Translations under genes and position numbers: made by a program
The notes under the pieces: generated by a model
What the model saw: only the letters and a program-made list of their open reading frames with translations
What the model was told of the DNA's origin: nothing
Databases searched by the model: none
Assembly (NCBI RefSeq): GCF_964199755.1
Contig: NC_133896.1
Span: 91,124,215-91,188,214 of the forward strand
Length of the DNA stretch: 64,000 nucleotides
Origin: Larus michahellis
Lineage: Eukaryota; Chordata; Aves; Charadriiformes; Laridae
Direction of reading: 5' to 3'
Shown: positions 45,031 through 57,620 of the stretch, piece after piece
Position numbering within the stretch: the stretch's first letter is position 1
Layout of the letters: each line of letters opens with the position of its first letter

Positions 45031-46910
45031 CCCTGCCAGCTCTGTCAGAAGAGAGATACTGCCAAAGCTAAACTTTGAGTATGGATGTCTGCGTTTTCAT
45101 TCTCATGGGCTGTGACATCAGAGGTGCAAACAACGAGTGCTTGTTTATATCTGGCCAGTCCAATTCTTGATGTCTTTTTCGAAAACAATCTGGCAACTTT
45201 CTTTGTAATCTGATTCAGTTCAGGGTTAAAAATCCTAATATCCTGACTTATTCCGTATGTATAGAAATTAATGGAAAGAGGATCAGCACTGGAACAGTGA
45301 AAAAGTGGGAACATCCTTCAGAAGGAGACATAAGGACGTTTGTAAGCAAAGCAAATGTGAAAAGGGAAACAGACTATTCGTACAATTTTTTTAAAAGTTA
45401 AGCCTTTCTGAAAGGAAGATTATTCATAAAATGCTACTTATCTTATGCTTGTATTTTAAAATTTTAAAATGCTTTCTACCTGGTTCTTCATGCAGGACAG
45501 TCGGCTCCTGTGCACATTCTCCCTTGTGAAGGAGAATCCTTCCCCTCTCTAAAATGGAAGGTTGTTGTTTTCAACAACACTTGACACTTTCCTATCCATC
45601 TTGATCACTTAAAAGTCTATTTTTGGACATTCGTTTGGTAGCCAAGTTATTAAGAGACATCCCAGGTTATCAATAAAACAAACAGAGATCCAAGATTTCT
45701 CATACAGACAAATAAGCCTCCATAAACTGCCCCAGAAATAGTTTTGAATCTAGAAGTTCTAGATTAGCTCCCCTTAGTCTCAAGAGTGAACAACTGCATG
45801 GAATATTACATTTTTTGCCATAGTACCTGTGTTGTCACAACAGGCGTAGCATTCAATCCACCAACTTCTCAGGAGTCTATAAATTGCACTGTACAACTGA
45901 ACCCCTGAAACCCTACAGCCTTGTACAAAAGGATCTTTTGTCTTTTGTTTAATTAACAAAAATATTCAAGGCAGCTCTTTACAATCTAAGCGTGTTGCTT
46001 GGATTATTTATTACTGCAGTTTTTTTCCCTTTGAAATGAAAGGGAAGAGTTTCACATTACTACCCTGTTACGTGAGGTTTTTTTCTTCAGCCACGATCAT
46101 TTAAGGCATTTGTTTAGCTAATACTGTTTGCAAAGTGTAATTTCAACTGGTCAATAAGAAATGTTGTGACATAATCCATCACTTCTTTTGGAATATTTTT
46201 TACACACTCTCTTCATGCTGTAATTTGTCTCTTGCTTGTGTCCAGTTGCAGTTACTCCCATTTGATGTGACGTGGGAGGCGGGCATTGTTCTCTTTTTGT
46301 GGTAGAGCCTAAATCCTGCTGTACTGGGTTACATGTGGACTACAGTCTGTTCACTTGAGTCTCGGTCTTCTCCATTTTGTAGCAGTAAATTGGCATAGTT
46401 CCTGGTGTACCCTTTTTATGTAAGTGTGGCTTTTAAAATATTTTTTCAGGATACAATTATGAATAGAAAGCACAAAGGGATACAGGGGGAGGCTGGAAAA
46501 CTAGGCATGTGCTTTTTTTGTTGTTCTGCCTAGGAAAATGAAGGCTGTGTTTCCTCCAGCTGACAAAGGTGCGGCATTAACATGCCTCTTGCACTTACAT
46601 TATACACAATGTGATAAACAGAACAAAGATCATACTTGCCAAATGGTGCCTTATTCTGAAGTTTAAGATATCAGTTTAGGGGCTGTTGTACCTCCCTGGA
46701 GTATAAACACTTTCTTCCTGAGTGCTCTCTCTTTGAAATGGTGCAATATTTTACGGATACATATATTGATGAAGCAGTCCACTCTGATGGGATAGATTTC
46801 TGTAGGATTGCATCAAGTTGCATTATCACTGCCACTTTCATATATACTTTTTCTATACTTGTATTTTACTGCCTTGAGATGTCAAAATAAAGAATTCTTG
46901 TTTGATTAAT
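45031..46910 (+). other. CASP2: CASP2 3' untranslated region
   Basis: About 1.88 kb from the stop to the poly(A) signal. There is no conserved frame. An earlier AATAAA near 45,671-45,676 could give a shorter transcript. Confidence 0.75.
46885..46890 (+). terminator. CASP2: Poly(A) signal of CASP2
   Basis: AATAAA is followed 10-25 bases later by a TTGTTTG and TGTGCAGTGTCTT stretch, the usual GU-rich downstream context. Confidence 0.65.
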
Positions 46911-47221
46911 CTGTGCAGTGTCTTCCATCTGGAGACTTACGCTTTTATATAGAAATGGAGCTTCTATATAAAGAGAATTTTACATAATTTCTTGAGGTAG
47001 TACCTCCCAGAGGCTCTTTTGCACTCTGAGGTAGAAGCCTGCAACTTGCTAGCTGCAACCGGTATGGGCTGCTTTTGATTTTTGGTAATACCTGGACTAA
47101 ACTAAATTTAATACATTTTTAATAAAGAGATACAAGGCAGAACCACCAGTTGGGACACTGATGTTGTGTTTCGGCACATAAAATATTTAGACTGGGAAAA
47201 TGGTGGGCTTGGTGTTCTCGA
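46911..47221. other. Short intergenic stretch downstream of CASP2
   Basis: No gene or repeat was recognised between the CASP2 poly(A) site and the next CR1. Confidence 0.5.
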
Positions 47222-47748
47222 AAGTACTTGGAGTACTGCGTGCAGCTCTTGAGTCCGCAGCACAAGAAGGACATGAACCTGTTAGAACGGGTCCAGCGGG
47301 GGACTACAAAGATGATCAGAAGGCTGGAGCACCTCTGCTATGAGGACAGGCTGGGGCAGCTGGGGTTGTTCAGCCTGGAGAAGAGAAGGCTCCAGGGAGA
47401 CCTTATAGCAGCTTTCCAGTACCTGAAGGGGGCCTACAGGAAAGATGGGGAGGGACTCTATCAGGGAGTGGTGCGATAGGACGAGGGGTAGGGTTTTTAA
47501 ACTGAAAGAGGGGAGATTTAGGTTAGATATTAGGAAGAAATTCTTTACTGTGAGGGTGGTGAGGCACTGGAACAGGTTGCCCAGGGAAGCTGTGGATGCC
47601 CCATCCCTGGAAGTGCTCAAGGCCAGGCTGGATGGGGCTTTGAGCAGCCTGGTCTAGTGGGAGGTGTCCCTGCCCACGGCAGGGGGTGTGGAACTAGATG
47701 ATCTTTAAGGTCCCTTCTAACAAGAAACATTCTGTGATTCTATGAAAG
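47222..47748 (+). mobile_element. CR1 LINE 3' portion, plus strand
   Basis: It encodes [20 protein letters not shown] and a continuing ORF2 C-terminus in two frames joined by a short indel near 47,445-47,480, with [20 protein letters not shown] downstream. It ends with ACATTCTGTGATTCTATG at about 47,743. It is a relatively young copy. Confidence 0.93.
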
Positions 47749-50654
47749 AAGAGTTGGTGCCAAGAAGAATGGTTCCTGAAATAAAGGAGGAGTCTTGGAA
47801 AGAGGAAGGGCCCAGAAAGAAGGCAAAGATACCAGCTGCAGGAAAGATCATGTAAGTGAAAGAACATCCAGGGGATCAGATCTGCATGGAAATGACTACC
47901 TGGGGATGCCCAGAGGCCTTGACTTGTAATGGCCGAGACTGATAACTGCAAGCAGCTACACAGCACAGAACCAACACAACTTTCTGTTCCACCTTCACAG
48001 ACCAGCAATGATCTCACTGCTGGCAAGAGAAGCTGAGACCTGGGTAACGCACCTGGGAGAAAGGCAGTGAGTGTGTGTGAAATAAGGAGGTAAAACCTCT
48101 GTCCTCATTAGTTCTAAAACAAATCCCCGTATCCAGATCCAATAGAAGCTGCCATTTACTCTGTCTCATCCATGACACCTAAAAGGGCGTTTCCTGTCTT
48201 CTAAGCTCTCTTTTTTATGGAAAAGAGTACATTATTTTTTCAATAACACCAAATTCTGGTATTAACATTAGTAGTGGAATTACCAACATCTACCTGTGCA
48301 TAAAGTGTTTTCCAGTAGTGCAGAAGGTGAAGTAAACAAGATGTTTGTATTTTCAGAGAAATAAGTTTTGAGCTACCTAGCATAGTTTAAGGAATTACTT
48401 TAATAGCTCGGATACCAGGAAAGTGTTAACTGGTTCACATTTTGGCTCAAAACCAAAAGAATAGTAAGGCCAAAAGTTTTTGTTTGTGGGACAGGGAGTG
48501 AAAACAGTGAACAGGATGTAGACAAAGTATTTTACAAATCTTGTGTTGCGTGAAAAACACTGTATTTATTAGTAGAACAATTCAATAAATTAATACAACT
48601 GTAGTAATTCTAAACTGGTTTTGCTTTCCTACTTGGCATCATGAAAAGCAATAGATACTCAGTGGATTTGACTTCGTAAAAATGGTCATTGCTCTCCTTA
48701 AAAATTAGGATGTACAGAATAGTATTGAAGGAGGGCATGCTTTCCAAAACATTAAAAAATTTGGCTAAGCATCTATAAAACACCTTGTAAAATAAAATTT
48801 CTGCCAAGCTGAAGCTCCTAACATACACTGTACCTCTGTTGTGCGATGTGTTCTTACAGTTCGTCTCAGGGTATGAGCGTTCTTCGCTACGTCGCGAGAC
48901 TAAAGTATTAAGTTAGGAGAAGGAAATGCAAGAAAATAAGATATTGCGATGTCATAGATCATCTTCATCTCACAGTGATGATGTGTAGTGAAGATGATCG
49001 CGTGCGTGCGCATGCATACAGAAAACAGTTTCTTTCAAAGGAAAGGAAAGAAACAAGAATCTCGAGATAGGTTATAATCAACCGTTGTCACAAGGTCAGC
49101 AGCCTCAGTGAGACCGTTAAGCTAGGCACGAGTACTAAGTCCTGCTCAATGCAATTTGGCCCAGTGTTGCTGCTTTTGTCAATTCTACTTGTAGAATTCT
49201 CCCTGGTGAAGATTTTATATTCTTTTGTTTCCATTTGTCTGCATTTGGTACCTTGTTTATGGTCACTGTTATGTATAACTCAGTCTCCAGGCTGTAGTTT
49301 TGTATAAACTGTTAGGCCTGCATACGCAAATTCTTAAGACGTCTCCTGTGTAATTCACTACGTCTTTCAAAGAGCTCAGAGTTGTATTCAGATTTCTCTA
49401 GTTTAAGAAAAATAGCTGGACTTGCTGTGGTTTAGGCTGTTGATTTTTTAACTTTTTTTTTTTTTTTCCTTTGTCACTCCTAAAAGTTCTGATTTTCAGC
49501 TGCGAAGTAAGGAGAAACAGTAACACCTCTTATAGAAACCATGCCCTGACGAAGGTGAGCATCGTGCTGCATTGAGAAAATACTTAGATTTGGATCTGTT
49601 ATGTTCAGGTTGCAAAAAAAAAAAAAACAAGCCACAAGCTAGCTAGCTGTTTGTATTCGGTGATTTGTAAAGTGACTTAAAGTGCGAAGGGAAAAGGTCA
49701 CATGGAGCATAGGCTTAACTTTTCTAAGTTGATTTTACATAGTTAAGGGATGTTATAAGCTGCCGCTGCCTCTAGCAGCTCTGTAGCTTGGGTTTTTCTC
49801 CTGCCCAGCCCAGAAACCCCAGGCTTTCCATCCCAGGATGGTTTTCCATTTGCAGGTTCCAACAGTAGCAAGGCCGAGTGTGCTTCTCAGGAACGGGCAG
49901 ATGTACGGAGGACGCTGATGTGGCCGGCTGCACAGGCTGCAGCAGATAAGGCAGTGCCTTCAGCAGCACCTAGCTTCGGTGCTACCAGGAGTCAAAGCGT
50001 AAATACGGCCAGCCACCTCGCCTTCCGCACCAGTCTCACCAGTTGCTGGCACCTCATCCTGACAGCACTCACCTACACGGGACGGTGAGATTTCATGGAA
50101 AGATAGTGAAGAAAGGATTTGATGAGGAGATAGGACGGACTGGTGATCAGGAGCAGTGCTCAGTCAGACAAGCACACTGACCAGCCTCCGTTTCCACAAA
50201 ACCGGCCCCTTTACATCTATTTCCCACTTTGTTCCTCCCCAGCTCTTTTCCTTAACAAGTTTTGCATAGTCCCACAGACTCCTACTGATGTTCCAGGATC
50301 CTCAGCATGCCACGACCCCTTCCTGGCTGTGCTGTTGAGCAGCTTTGTCTGGTTTTAGGTATAACAAATTGTGTTAAGCATAGCTTTTTTGATGTCTTCT
50401 TTATTCCCATGTCATTTTCAGTTAGAGAATAAGAAAAAAATGCCAACATTAACACAAGAGGAAAATATGAGATCTTTTTAAGGTAGTTCTCAGGAATGAA
50501 ATGACCTATAGTTAGATGTTAGAATATGTATTCTTTTGGTGTATCTGTCTGTCACAAAATATTTCAAGACTTGACATTCTCTTCTGAGGATGATGGGAAA
50601 AAATAGAAAGAAAATGGAAAAAAGAATCATTAAGAGTTGAAACTTCATGAATCA
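47749..50654. other. Intergenic sequence without a recognisable gene
   Basis: No exon was recognised. It contains a GCGTGCGTGCGCATGC alternating tract near 48,999-49,015, a T-run near 49,451-49,467 and an A-run near 49,614-49,627. A GC-richer piece at 49,760-50,040 has no identifiable gene. Confidence 0.5.
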
Positions 50655-51145
50655 TCAATCATAGAATACCAGGTTGGAAGGGACCTCAAGGATCACCTGG
50701 TCCAACCTTCCTTGGCAAAAGCACAGTCTTAGACAAGATGGCCCAGCTGAATCTTAAATGTGTCCAATGTTGGGGAATCCACCCCTTCACTGAGGAGATT
50801 ATTCCGATGGCTGGTTGTTCTCATTGTGAAATATTTTCCTCTGGTGTCCAATCAGAACCTCTTCTGGAGTAACTTGTATCCATTAGCCCTCCTCTTTTCC
50901 ATGTGACTCCTTGTAAAAAGGGAGTTGCCATCTTTGTAGCCACCCTTTAAATACTGGAACATGGTGATAAGGTCTCCCCTAAGCCTTCTTTTCTCAAGTC
51001 TGAACAAACCTAGTTCTCAGCCTTTCCTCATACGGCAGGCTTCCCAGTCCTTGGATCATCTTTGTGGTCCCTCTCTGGACCCTTTCCAGTAGGGACCAAA
51101 ACTGAACACAGTATTCCAGGTGTGGTCTGACAAGTGCTGAGTAGA
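50655..51145 (-). mobile_element. CR1 LINE fragment, minus strand, left arm of a back-to-back pair
   Basis: The 3' end lies at the left (ATCATAGAATACCAGGTTGGAAGGGACCTCAAGGATCACCTGG). The ORF2 C-terminal region follows to about 51,145 (GTATTCCAGGTGTGGTCTGACAAG), where it stops and an opposite-strand CR1 starts. Confidence 0.92.
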
Positions 51146-51915
51146 ATCAATCTCATCAAATTCAACAAGAAATGCGGAGTCCTGCACCTGGGGAGAAGCA
51201 ACACCAATGTATGCTGGGGGCAACCCAGCTGGGAAGCAGCTTGGGAGAAAAGGACTTGGGGGTTCTCGTGGACACCAAGTTGAACATGAGCCAGCAATGT
51301 GCCTTTGTAGCAAAGAAGGCTAATGGTATCCTGGGCTGCATTAGGAGGACTGTTGCCAGCAGGTCAAGGGAGGCGATCCTTCCCCTCTACTCACCTCTGG
51401 CAAGGCTGCATCTGCCGTCCTGTGTCCAGTTCTGAGCTCCTCCATACGAGAGAGATACGGACATGCTGGAGAGACTCCAACAATGGGTCGCAGAGATGAT
51501 GAAGGGACTGGAGCACCTCACATATGAAGAAAGGCTGAGAGAGCGGGGACTGGTCATCCTGGAGAAGGAAAGACTCAGGAGGATCTTGTCAGTGTACCTA
51601 AACACCTGGAGGGAAAGCGCAAGGAGGATGGACCCAGGCTTTTCTCAGTGGTGCCCAGTGACAGGACAAGAGGCAACGGGCACAAGGGAAATGCAGGAGG
51701 CTCTCTCTGGTCATCAGGAAACAAAGTTTCATTGTGAGGGTGACTGAGCAGTGGAGCAGGTTGCCCAAAGAGGCTGCAGAGTCCCCATTCTTGGAGATAC
51801 TCAAAAGCCATCTGGACATGTTCTTAGGCAACTGGTTCTAGGTGGCTCTGCATGAGCAGGGGAGTTGGAGCAGATGACCTCCAGAGAGCCCTTCCAACCT
51901 CAATCATTCTGTGAT
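51146..51915 (+). mobile_element. CR1 LINE 3' portion, plus strand, right arm of a back-to-back pair
   Basis: It starts at the [17 protein letters not shown]-equivalent of ORF2 and runs through [20 protein letters not shown], then [19 protein letters not shown], ending with CAATCATTCTGTGATTGTG. Its sequence type differs from the left arm, so the two are separate insertions or a rearranged pair, not one copy folded back. Confidence 0.92.
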
Positions 51916-52524
51916 TGTGTATGAAAAAGATAGAGTGTTGGTTATGCAGTGCATGAAGGTTCATGAAGGTACAAAGACTGTGAGGAAGCCTGTTTATTTG
52001 TGGTGAGGTATTGTGGCCAGAGAATCAGCAATAATGAGTATGCTTTAAGAAAAATTATGTTAAATGTGAGGACACCATGTAATTTATATAAGGAATACCC
52101 TTCCAAGGCCTGCTAGTAGGACCTGCACTCTCAGATGCTGACACTTCACCAAGCTGTCCCTGAAACAGGTTGTAGGAATAATCCTACTCAAGTTGCAGGG
52201 TGGTTCTCTTGTCTCTAATTTTGGTAATTTTTTATTTCCATCCTCTTCTTCCCTAGTCTTTCTCTGTCATCAGCCCCCATTCTTTCTGTGGTCCCACTGT
52301 TTACCCCTTCCAAATGCAGTGAAGAATGATATTGCCTGAGAGAGGAGAGGGAAACCTTACCTCCTGTTAATTTACTGAGCTGTCCTGGTGCCAGGCCAGC
52401 AGAGAGATATTAAAGCAGGGAAGCGGCTGCTGAGTCCAAGCACAGACTGAACAGGAGGGGGCAGGGAGGCTCTGGTTACACTCTCCCTCTCTGTCTTTCC
52501 CTCACCAGTAACCTTCTCTCTCAG
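51916..52524. other. Sequence upstream of the candidate exon
   Basis: No coding sequence was recognised. A strong pyrimidine tract (52,480-52,523) leads to the acceptor used by the candidate exon. Confidence 0.4.
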
Positions 52525-52700
52525 GGTGCTCTGTGGGATTTTAGCTGAAGCCTTGCGTCTGTTTTGCTCCATGATTTTGCCGTGGAGAGCAGAGGAGGAA
52601 GACATTGCCCTGAACAACCCCTACTCCACAGGACGGTGTCTCTGGGGATATGACTGGGGATGCCTCTCCAACAAAAGCGTTCCGATACCAACAAACTCTG
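52525..52700 (+). CDS. Candidate orphan coding exon, product unrecognised
   Basis: A pyrimidine-rich TTCTCTCTCAG acceptor and a consensus CTCTG|GTGAGT donor bracket 176 bp that is open in one frame throughout. The first ATG at 52,571 would give 43 residues beginning MILPWRAEEEDIALNN and continuing with a Trp/Cys-rich GRCLWGYDWGC, ending in phase 1. No signal peptide or membrane segment is visible. I do not recognise the family. In mammals CLCN1 follows CASP2, but this does not look like a chloride-channel N-terminus that I know, and no partner exon was found. It may be a chance splice-site pair. Confidence 0.22.
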
Positions 52701-55700
52701 GTGAGTACGATACCTTGAGGAGAACAGAATGTTTCCTACAAAATAGCTGTTCCCTTCTCTGCTTAAGGGGCTAAACACTTTCTTTGCCTACAAATAACCT
52801 TCCGTGTTTGTATTAGGAAGAATCTGTGAGAGTTTGGCCTGACCACGTGTCCCAGTAGTGTCCTCCTCCAAGAGGGAATGAGGCCATATTCTCCTTTTCT
52901 TGGTATGAAAATGGGAATAGTTCCTAAAACTATGGGTGAAGGATTTACATCACTGAATTCACCAGACAAAGTAAAAAATGCTGTAGAGACTCAGGGCTGA
53001 GTCTGTAGGGACGCCTAGTCTGCAGAGCTGTATAGAAATGTAACTGCTGGTTGTGAATGAGTTTCCTTTTTCCAGACAACCACAGATAAGGGACCGAAAC
53101 CTGTCTCTGCCCTTTGCTACAGCTCCCAGAAGATGTGGTTGGTATCCTGCCATGCTGCGTGTTAATGGGTGCTAGGAGAGCACAGAGCGTGTTGCTTTAT
53201 GGCATTTTTTGGGCATATCCCAGTGGAGTCTTGCACTGCTTTGTTTTATAGGTATTTGGATGCAGGCTCTCGCCCCACTTTCTGGTTTAAGTACTTTAAG
53301 AGATTGCTGCCAACTAGGAGAACTAAGATTTATTGCATCTCATGAGTCCTCATACTTCTCTGGACAAGCTGAGGTAGCAGTTTGTACTGTATCCAAAAAG
53401 CCACTTCCTTTAGTAATTGAAGGGAGAATTGGCATCATAAACTCACAATTGCCTAAGGAACAGCATGAATGGAATCCCAGCCTCTAAAAATGAACAGTGG
53501 CCTGTTTGTACTTGAGCAAGGAAAGTTTTGGTAGCAGTGTTTGGAGACAAGACTGTGTTGGGGCTGAGGAAAACATGAAATCTCATCTTCTTTGAGCTAC
53601 TGCAAAGAAAGATGGAGAGACTCTTTATGGAAGCTGGAATACCTGGTTTACTAAGGGGAATGTGTGGTTGCCTTTGAGAACATAAAGCTGAGGTGAAGAC
53701 CAGGAGAGTAGCTTTCAGTACAACATTTTCTGCTGCTGATCGCTGCTGTTGTGTATGGCGTAGTGCCTTACAGATGAATGAAGAACTGTATGATCTTTAG
53801 TGTGACGAAATAGCCCTTTATGACTGAAAGCTTGATTTCAAATCCAGACTTATGTAATGAATGTAAATGAATGCCTCATAGGCACATCACAAGCACGCGC
53901 CCTCAGCTCCACAGTGTTTTACCAAGAATGCTATTTATCACTTGTCAAGTATTAACATTGCTGAAGAAGCCAATTGTTATAGTGGAAAGGCTGGATTATG
54001 AAATATTTCATCTCGGTTGGCCTGGCTTTCTGTAGTCCAATATAAAAAAAGCAGCATCCTCAGTGTCAGGATTGAGTAGAACCAAAACTGGAGCATTGAG
54101 ACTGGGCCTCACATATGACATAATGGGATGGCAGTGGCCTGCTTGCACAGTGTACAAACATGTAAGGTTTGTGGAGGGAGAACAAGAGTTGGGTTCTGAG
54201 ATCAAAAATTCAAACTGAGTTGGTTTCTGAGTTGATCAAATTGCATCAGACACTGAACTGTAAGGAAATACTACAAAACTAAACAAAAACAGTGGTAGAG
54301 AAGACAGCACGAGACAGCAAAAAACGCAGAAATAGCGAGTATGCTACTTGGGGAAAATGGCTATATTTTTTCTGTAACTGTAACAAACTCATGAATCTCT
54401 AGAATTTTGAGTTTTAAATTCTTTAGTTTAGAACGAGACTAGTCAGAGTATTTAGACTAGTGACAGTTTTCTTGAATGCTTGTGGGAAGACACAACTGGT
54501 ATTAGATTTCTTGAGTTCAAAGAGCTCAATGCTTGGAGCTAAGGCAAGTCGTCTTTGACAAAACATTTGTACATTACTGAATAGCTATTCCGGAGAGAAA
54601 GCAAGGCAATGTGCTGTGTGATCTTCATTTATTCATAAATTTATCCCAAATATTTGTCATTGAGAGCTTTTTTGGCTTCTGGACAGGACAGGATTGTGTA
54701 ATAAATGGTAGCTGCATGTGTCCCTCAAGTGTCTGCATGGAGAAACCCAGAATGCTTAGCTCTTTAATTGAATTCAGGTCACCCACATCCCAGATAAGCT
54801 TTATGATAAGGAGGCAACTATGCTACAACCTATTTCATTAAAGAGGTGGCTATAAATTTGGGAATTCTTAGAGAATGACCATATACTTGAGTCCTTAAGG
54901 GTCACAGGCAGAGGAGAGAGTAGTTACTGAGAGCACTAGTTGCTGGATCTAATCCAGGCATCAGTGCTAAGTAAATGCTGAATGACTAACCTTGATGAGG
55001 GATGAATTATTTCTCAAAACATGAAAAATGAAGAACAGTTCTAAAGATTAGGTAGCAAGTGAACAAGGAACTGTAATTTTGGATGTAGGTGTCTCTAGTG
55101 GATCCCAGACACTTTTGGGATTGAGTGACCCAAATGCTGTCTTTATGAGCATACTCCTATCAAGTATCATCATTACCACTATCCACTCCATGTACTCAGT
55201 CATGTTAGTTCTTTCTTGTTTAGTGAGTGAACAGCAGCAAAGAGCACTTCCAAACTGATGCCACACATGTCAGTTTTCATACATAAAGCAGTCACAGCTC
55301 TCTGGGCATGCTGGTCTGTAGTAAAAGAGAGACGGTGGTTCATCACCTGGCTTCAAAGACTGTAGGAATGCCTGCTGTTTTCCCCTGATTTAGAAAATCA
55401 ATTTCAGTGTCACAATCCAAAACCTAAATCACTTAGGAAGCCCTTATGCCCTGAGATGAAGGGAAATGGTAGACTGGGTAGTTGCTGGTCACCCTTCAAG
55501 GTCACAAATCATCTACATAAGAGTGCTGATGAGTCAGCTGGCCATTTCTCATCCTTCGATCCCTTCTGTGATTAAAGTATCTCTGCTTATTTACATAACG
55601 TGGCCACTTTATTAAAATTTTCTCCTCCTGGCTCAGTCCTTTGCAGTTTCTCTCCTGTATACGCTTTTAGCCATTTCTTTCACAGATGTTCACTACCTCT

Positions 55701-57337
55701 TTGTCACTTACTCTTGTTATCCTCACGTAACTTTTACTCACCCTTGTCATCTGCTGCGTCTCCTCAGTTTGTTTCTCTGCTGTTCCTGCTCTCAGTATAT
55801 ATGAAGCCAAGTGTTAGGTTTCACAGCTGTGTTTTTCTCTGTGCCTTCCTCACATCAGTGCCATTGGATTCTGTTCTAAAAATATCCCATGTCACCCTTT
55901 CCCTGTGCCGTCCCAAGGCAGTGGGGAGATTCTCCGCAGCCTCCCTCTCCTCTTTTTCTTTTTGAAGATGTTGTCAATCATACAGAAAGTAACATTAGAA
56001 GGCAGAAGAGACCTGGACAACTGAGGTCAAGAGAAAGATCATTTGTGCAGATTTCTATGGCTAATTCCAAAGCTGGAGAGGGCAACAGATGCAGATTAAT
56101 ACAGGGCCAGGCTCTACAGGGCAAGATGTAGGCTGCTGACAATGACATGAGAAAAGAAAGAAAGGAATTCTTCAGTTTCTTGCTGTCTGATTAAAAGTGC
56201 AGGCATTTAGAAGCATCACCTACTGCTATTACAGAACAATTTTAGTTTCTCGTATTCAGTCTTTGGGGGGAGAGAGTCACCTCTTGTATATTGCCAGTAT
56301 TTGTTGGCTCACAGGCCGGCCTCTACTGAAACTAACAAAGCAAAAAAAAGTCGTCCATTGACCATCTTCCCATTAAGTCAGATGGAATTCAGTATCTACT
56401 GAAGCTAAAGGCTTCCTATTCACTTATCCACCATATCCACCTTGCCGTCTGCTTCCCCTTGGTTTGGCACCTACTGACTCAGTTCTATAGTCATATTTGA
56501 AGATCTGCATTCATTTCTGTCCCCTCTTCCCATTAGTGGGATCACAGAACTAATACCTTGTCAGAAATTCGCTGCAGAAATCAGTGGGGGGGGTCTTGTC
56601 CTGACTGCATTGTACAAATGCCTGGGGAGCTGAAAGGCTTTTCCCTGCAATGTACACATAGTAGTGCTCCTCTTCTGTAATCGTCAGTCAGTCACTGGGC
56701 AAACAGGCCTCCTGCTTTTGTGCCATGGGATTGTGCCCAGACCTTTCCCAGCTGAGGGGTTGGCCAGTTTCAGAATCGTGTGAGTAACGGTGTGTTTCCA
56801 GTGCCACCCATCATGCCAGGAGGAAGGCTGAGGAAAAGAAAAATGAAAACAGGCCTACTGACAATGAACTTTTACTTAAACTAACATGAATTTTATTATT
56901 AAGATTTTAGTAAGGTGGAATATACGTGGCATTCATTGGTTCTGGATTAGGAGCAGGTTAAAGACTGGATTGAGCATAGATTTACTTTCTCCAGAGTGCC
57001 AGGCCCTAGAGACAAATCATGAGTTCATAGCTCTCCTATCCACCCTGTTTGCAAATAATTTATGTAAGAACATCTTCCCCAAACAATAAAGTAGTGCTCT
57101 GTCCATCACTGCGTGGAGAAATGGTCAGAGCGGCCCTACCTGTTTAAAACATGGGGATCGGAAATTTTTGTATATTTTGCTGTGGGCATAAACTCCACTG
57201 CGAGACCGAGCGGCTTCTTGAAGAAATGATCTCCTTTCCAGTTTGTATTGCTAGCACACCTGGACTTCATAGTTCTATTAATAATTTAAGTTTGTCTGCC
57301 AGTTTTTTGGTTTTGTCTCTATCAAAGTGGAAAAAAA
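52701..57337. other. Intergenic or intronic sequence without a recognisable exon
   Basis: Open frames such as 53,209-53,487 (hydrophobic start), 55,048-55,266 minus and 55,600-55,965 (pyrimidine-driven Ser/Leu/Phe repetition) show no domain or splice support. I see no repeat family. Confidence 0.45.
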
Positions 57338-57620
57338 GAGAGTCACGGAAAGATTTAGGTGGGAAGGGACCTCCGGCAGTGTCCAGTCCAACCCTCTGCT
57401 CAGGCATGAATTTCCCTTGTTGCAAGTCACAGCTGTTGGCTCTTGCCCTTTCCCTGTGCGTCTCTGAGAAAAGCCTGGCTCCCTCTTGTCTATACCCTCC
57501 CTCTAGGTAGTGGCAGACAGCAAACAGACTTCCCTCAGCCTCCTCTTCTCTGGGGCGAATAAACCCACTTCCTTCAGCCTCGCCAGTCAACAACCCAGGC
57601 AGGCCTTCCTGAGGTGACCC
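57338..57620 (-). mobile_element. Old CR1 LINE 3' end fragment
   Basis: The strand reads GTCACGGAAAGATTTAGGTGGGAAGGGACCTCCGG...GTCCAGTCCAACCC, then a degraded ORF2 C-terminal region. It is more diverged than the other copies and has a soft right border. Confidence 0.75.

Noticed and set aside
55600-55965. 121-codon plus-strand frame rich in Ser, Phe and Leu
   Set aside because: It follows a pyrimidine-rich tract and has no domain, so it reflects base composition.
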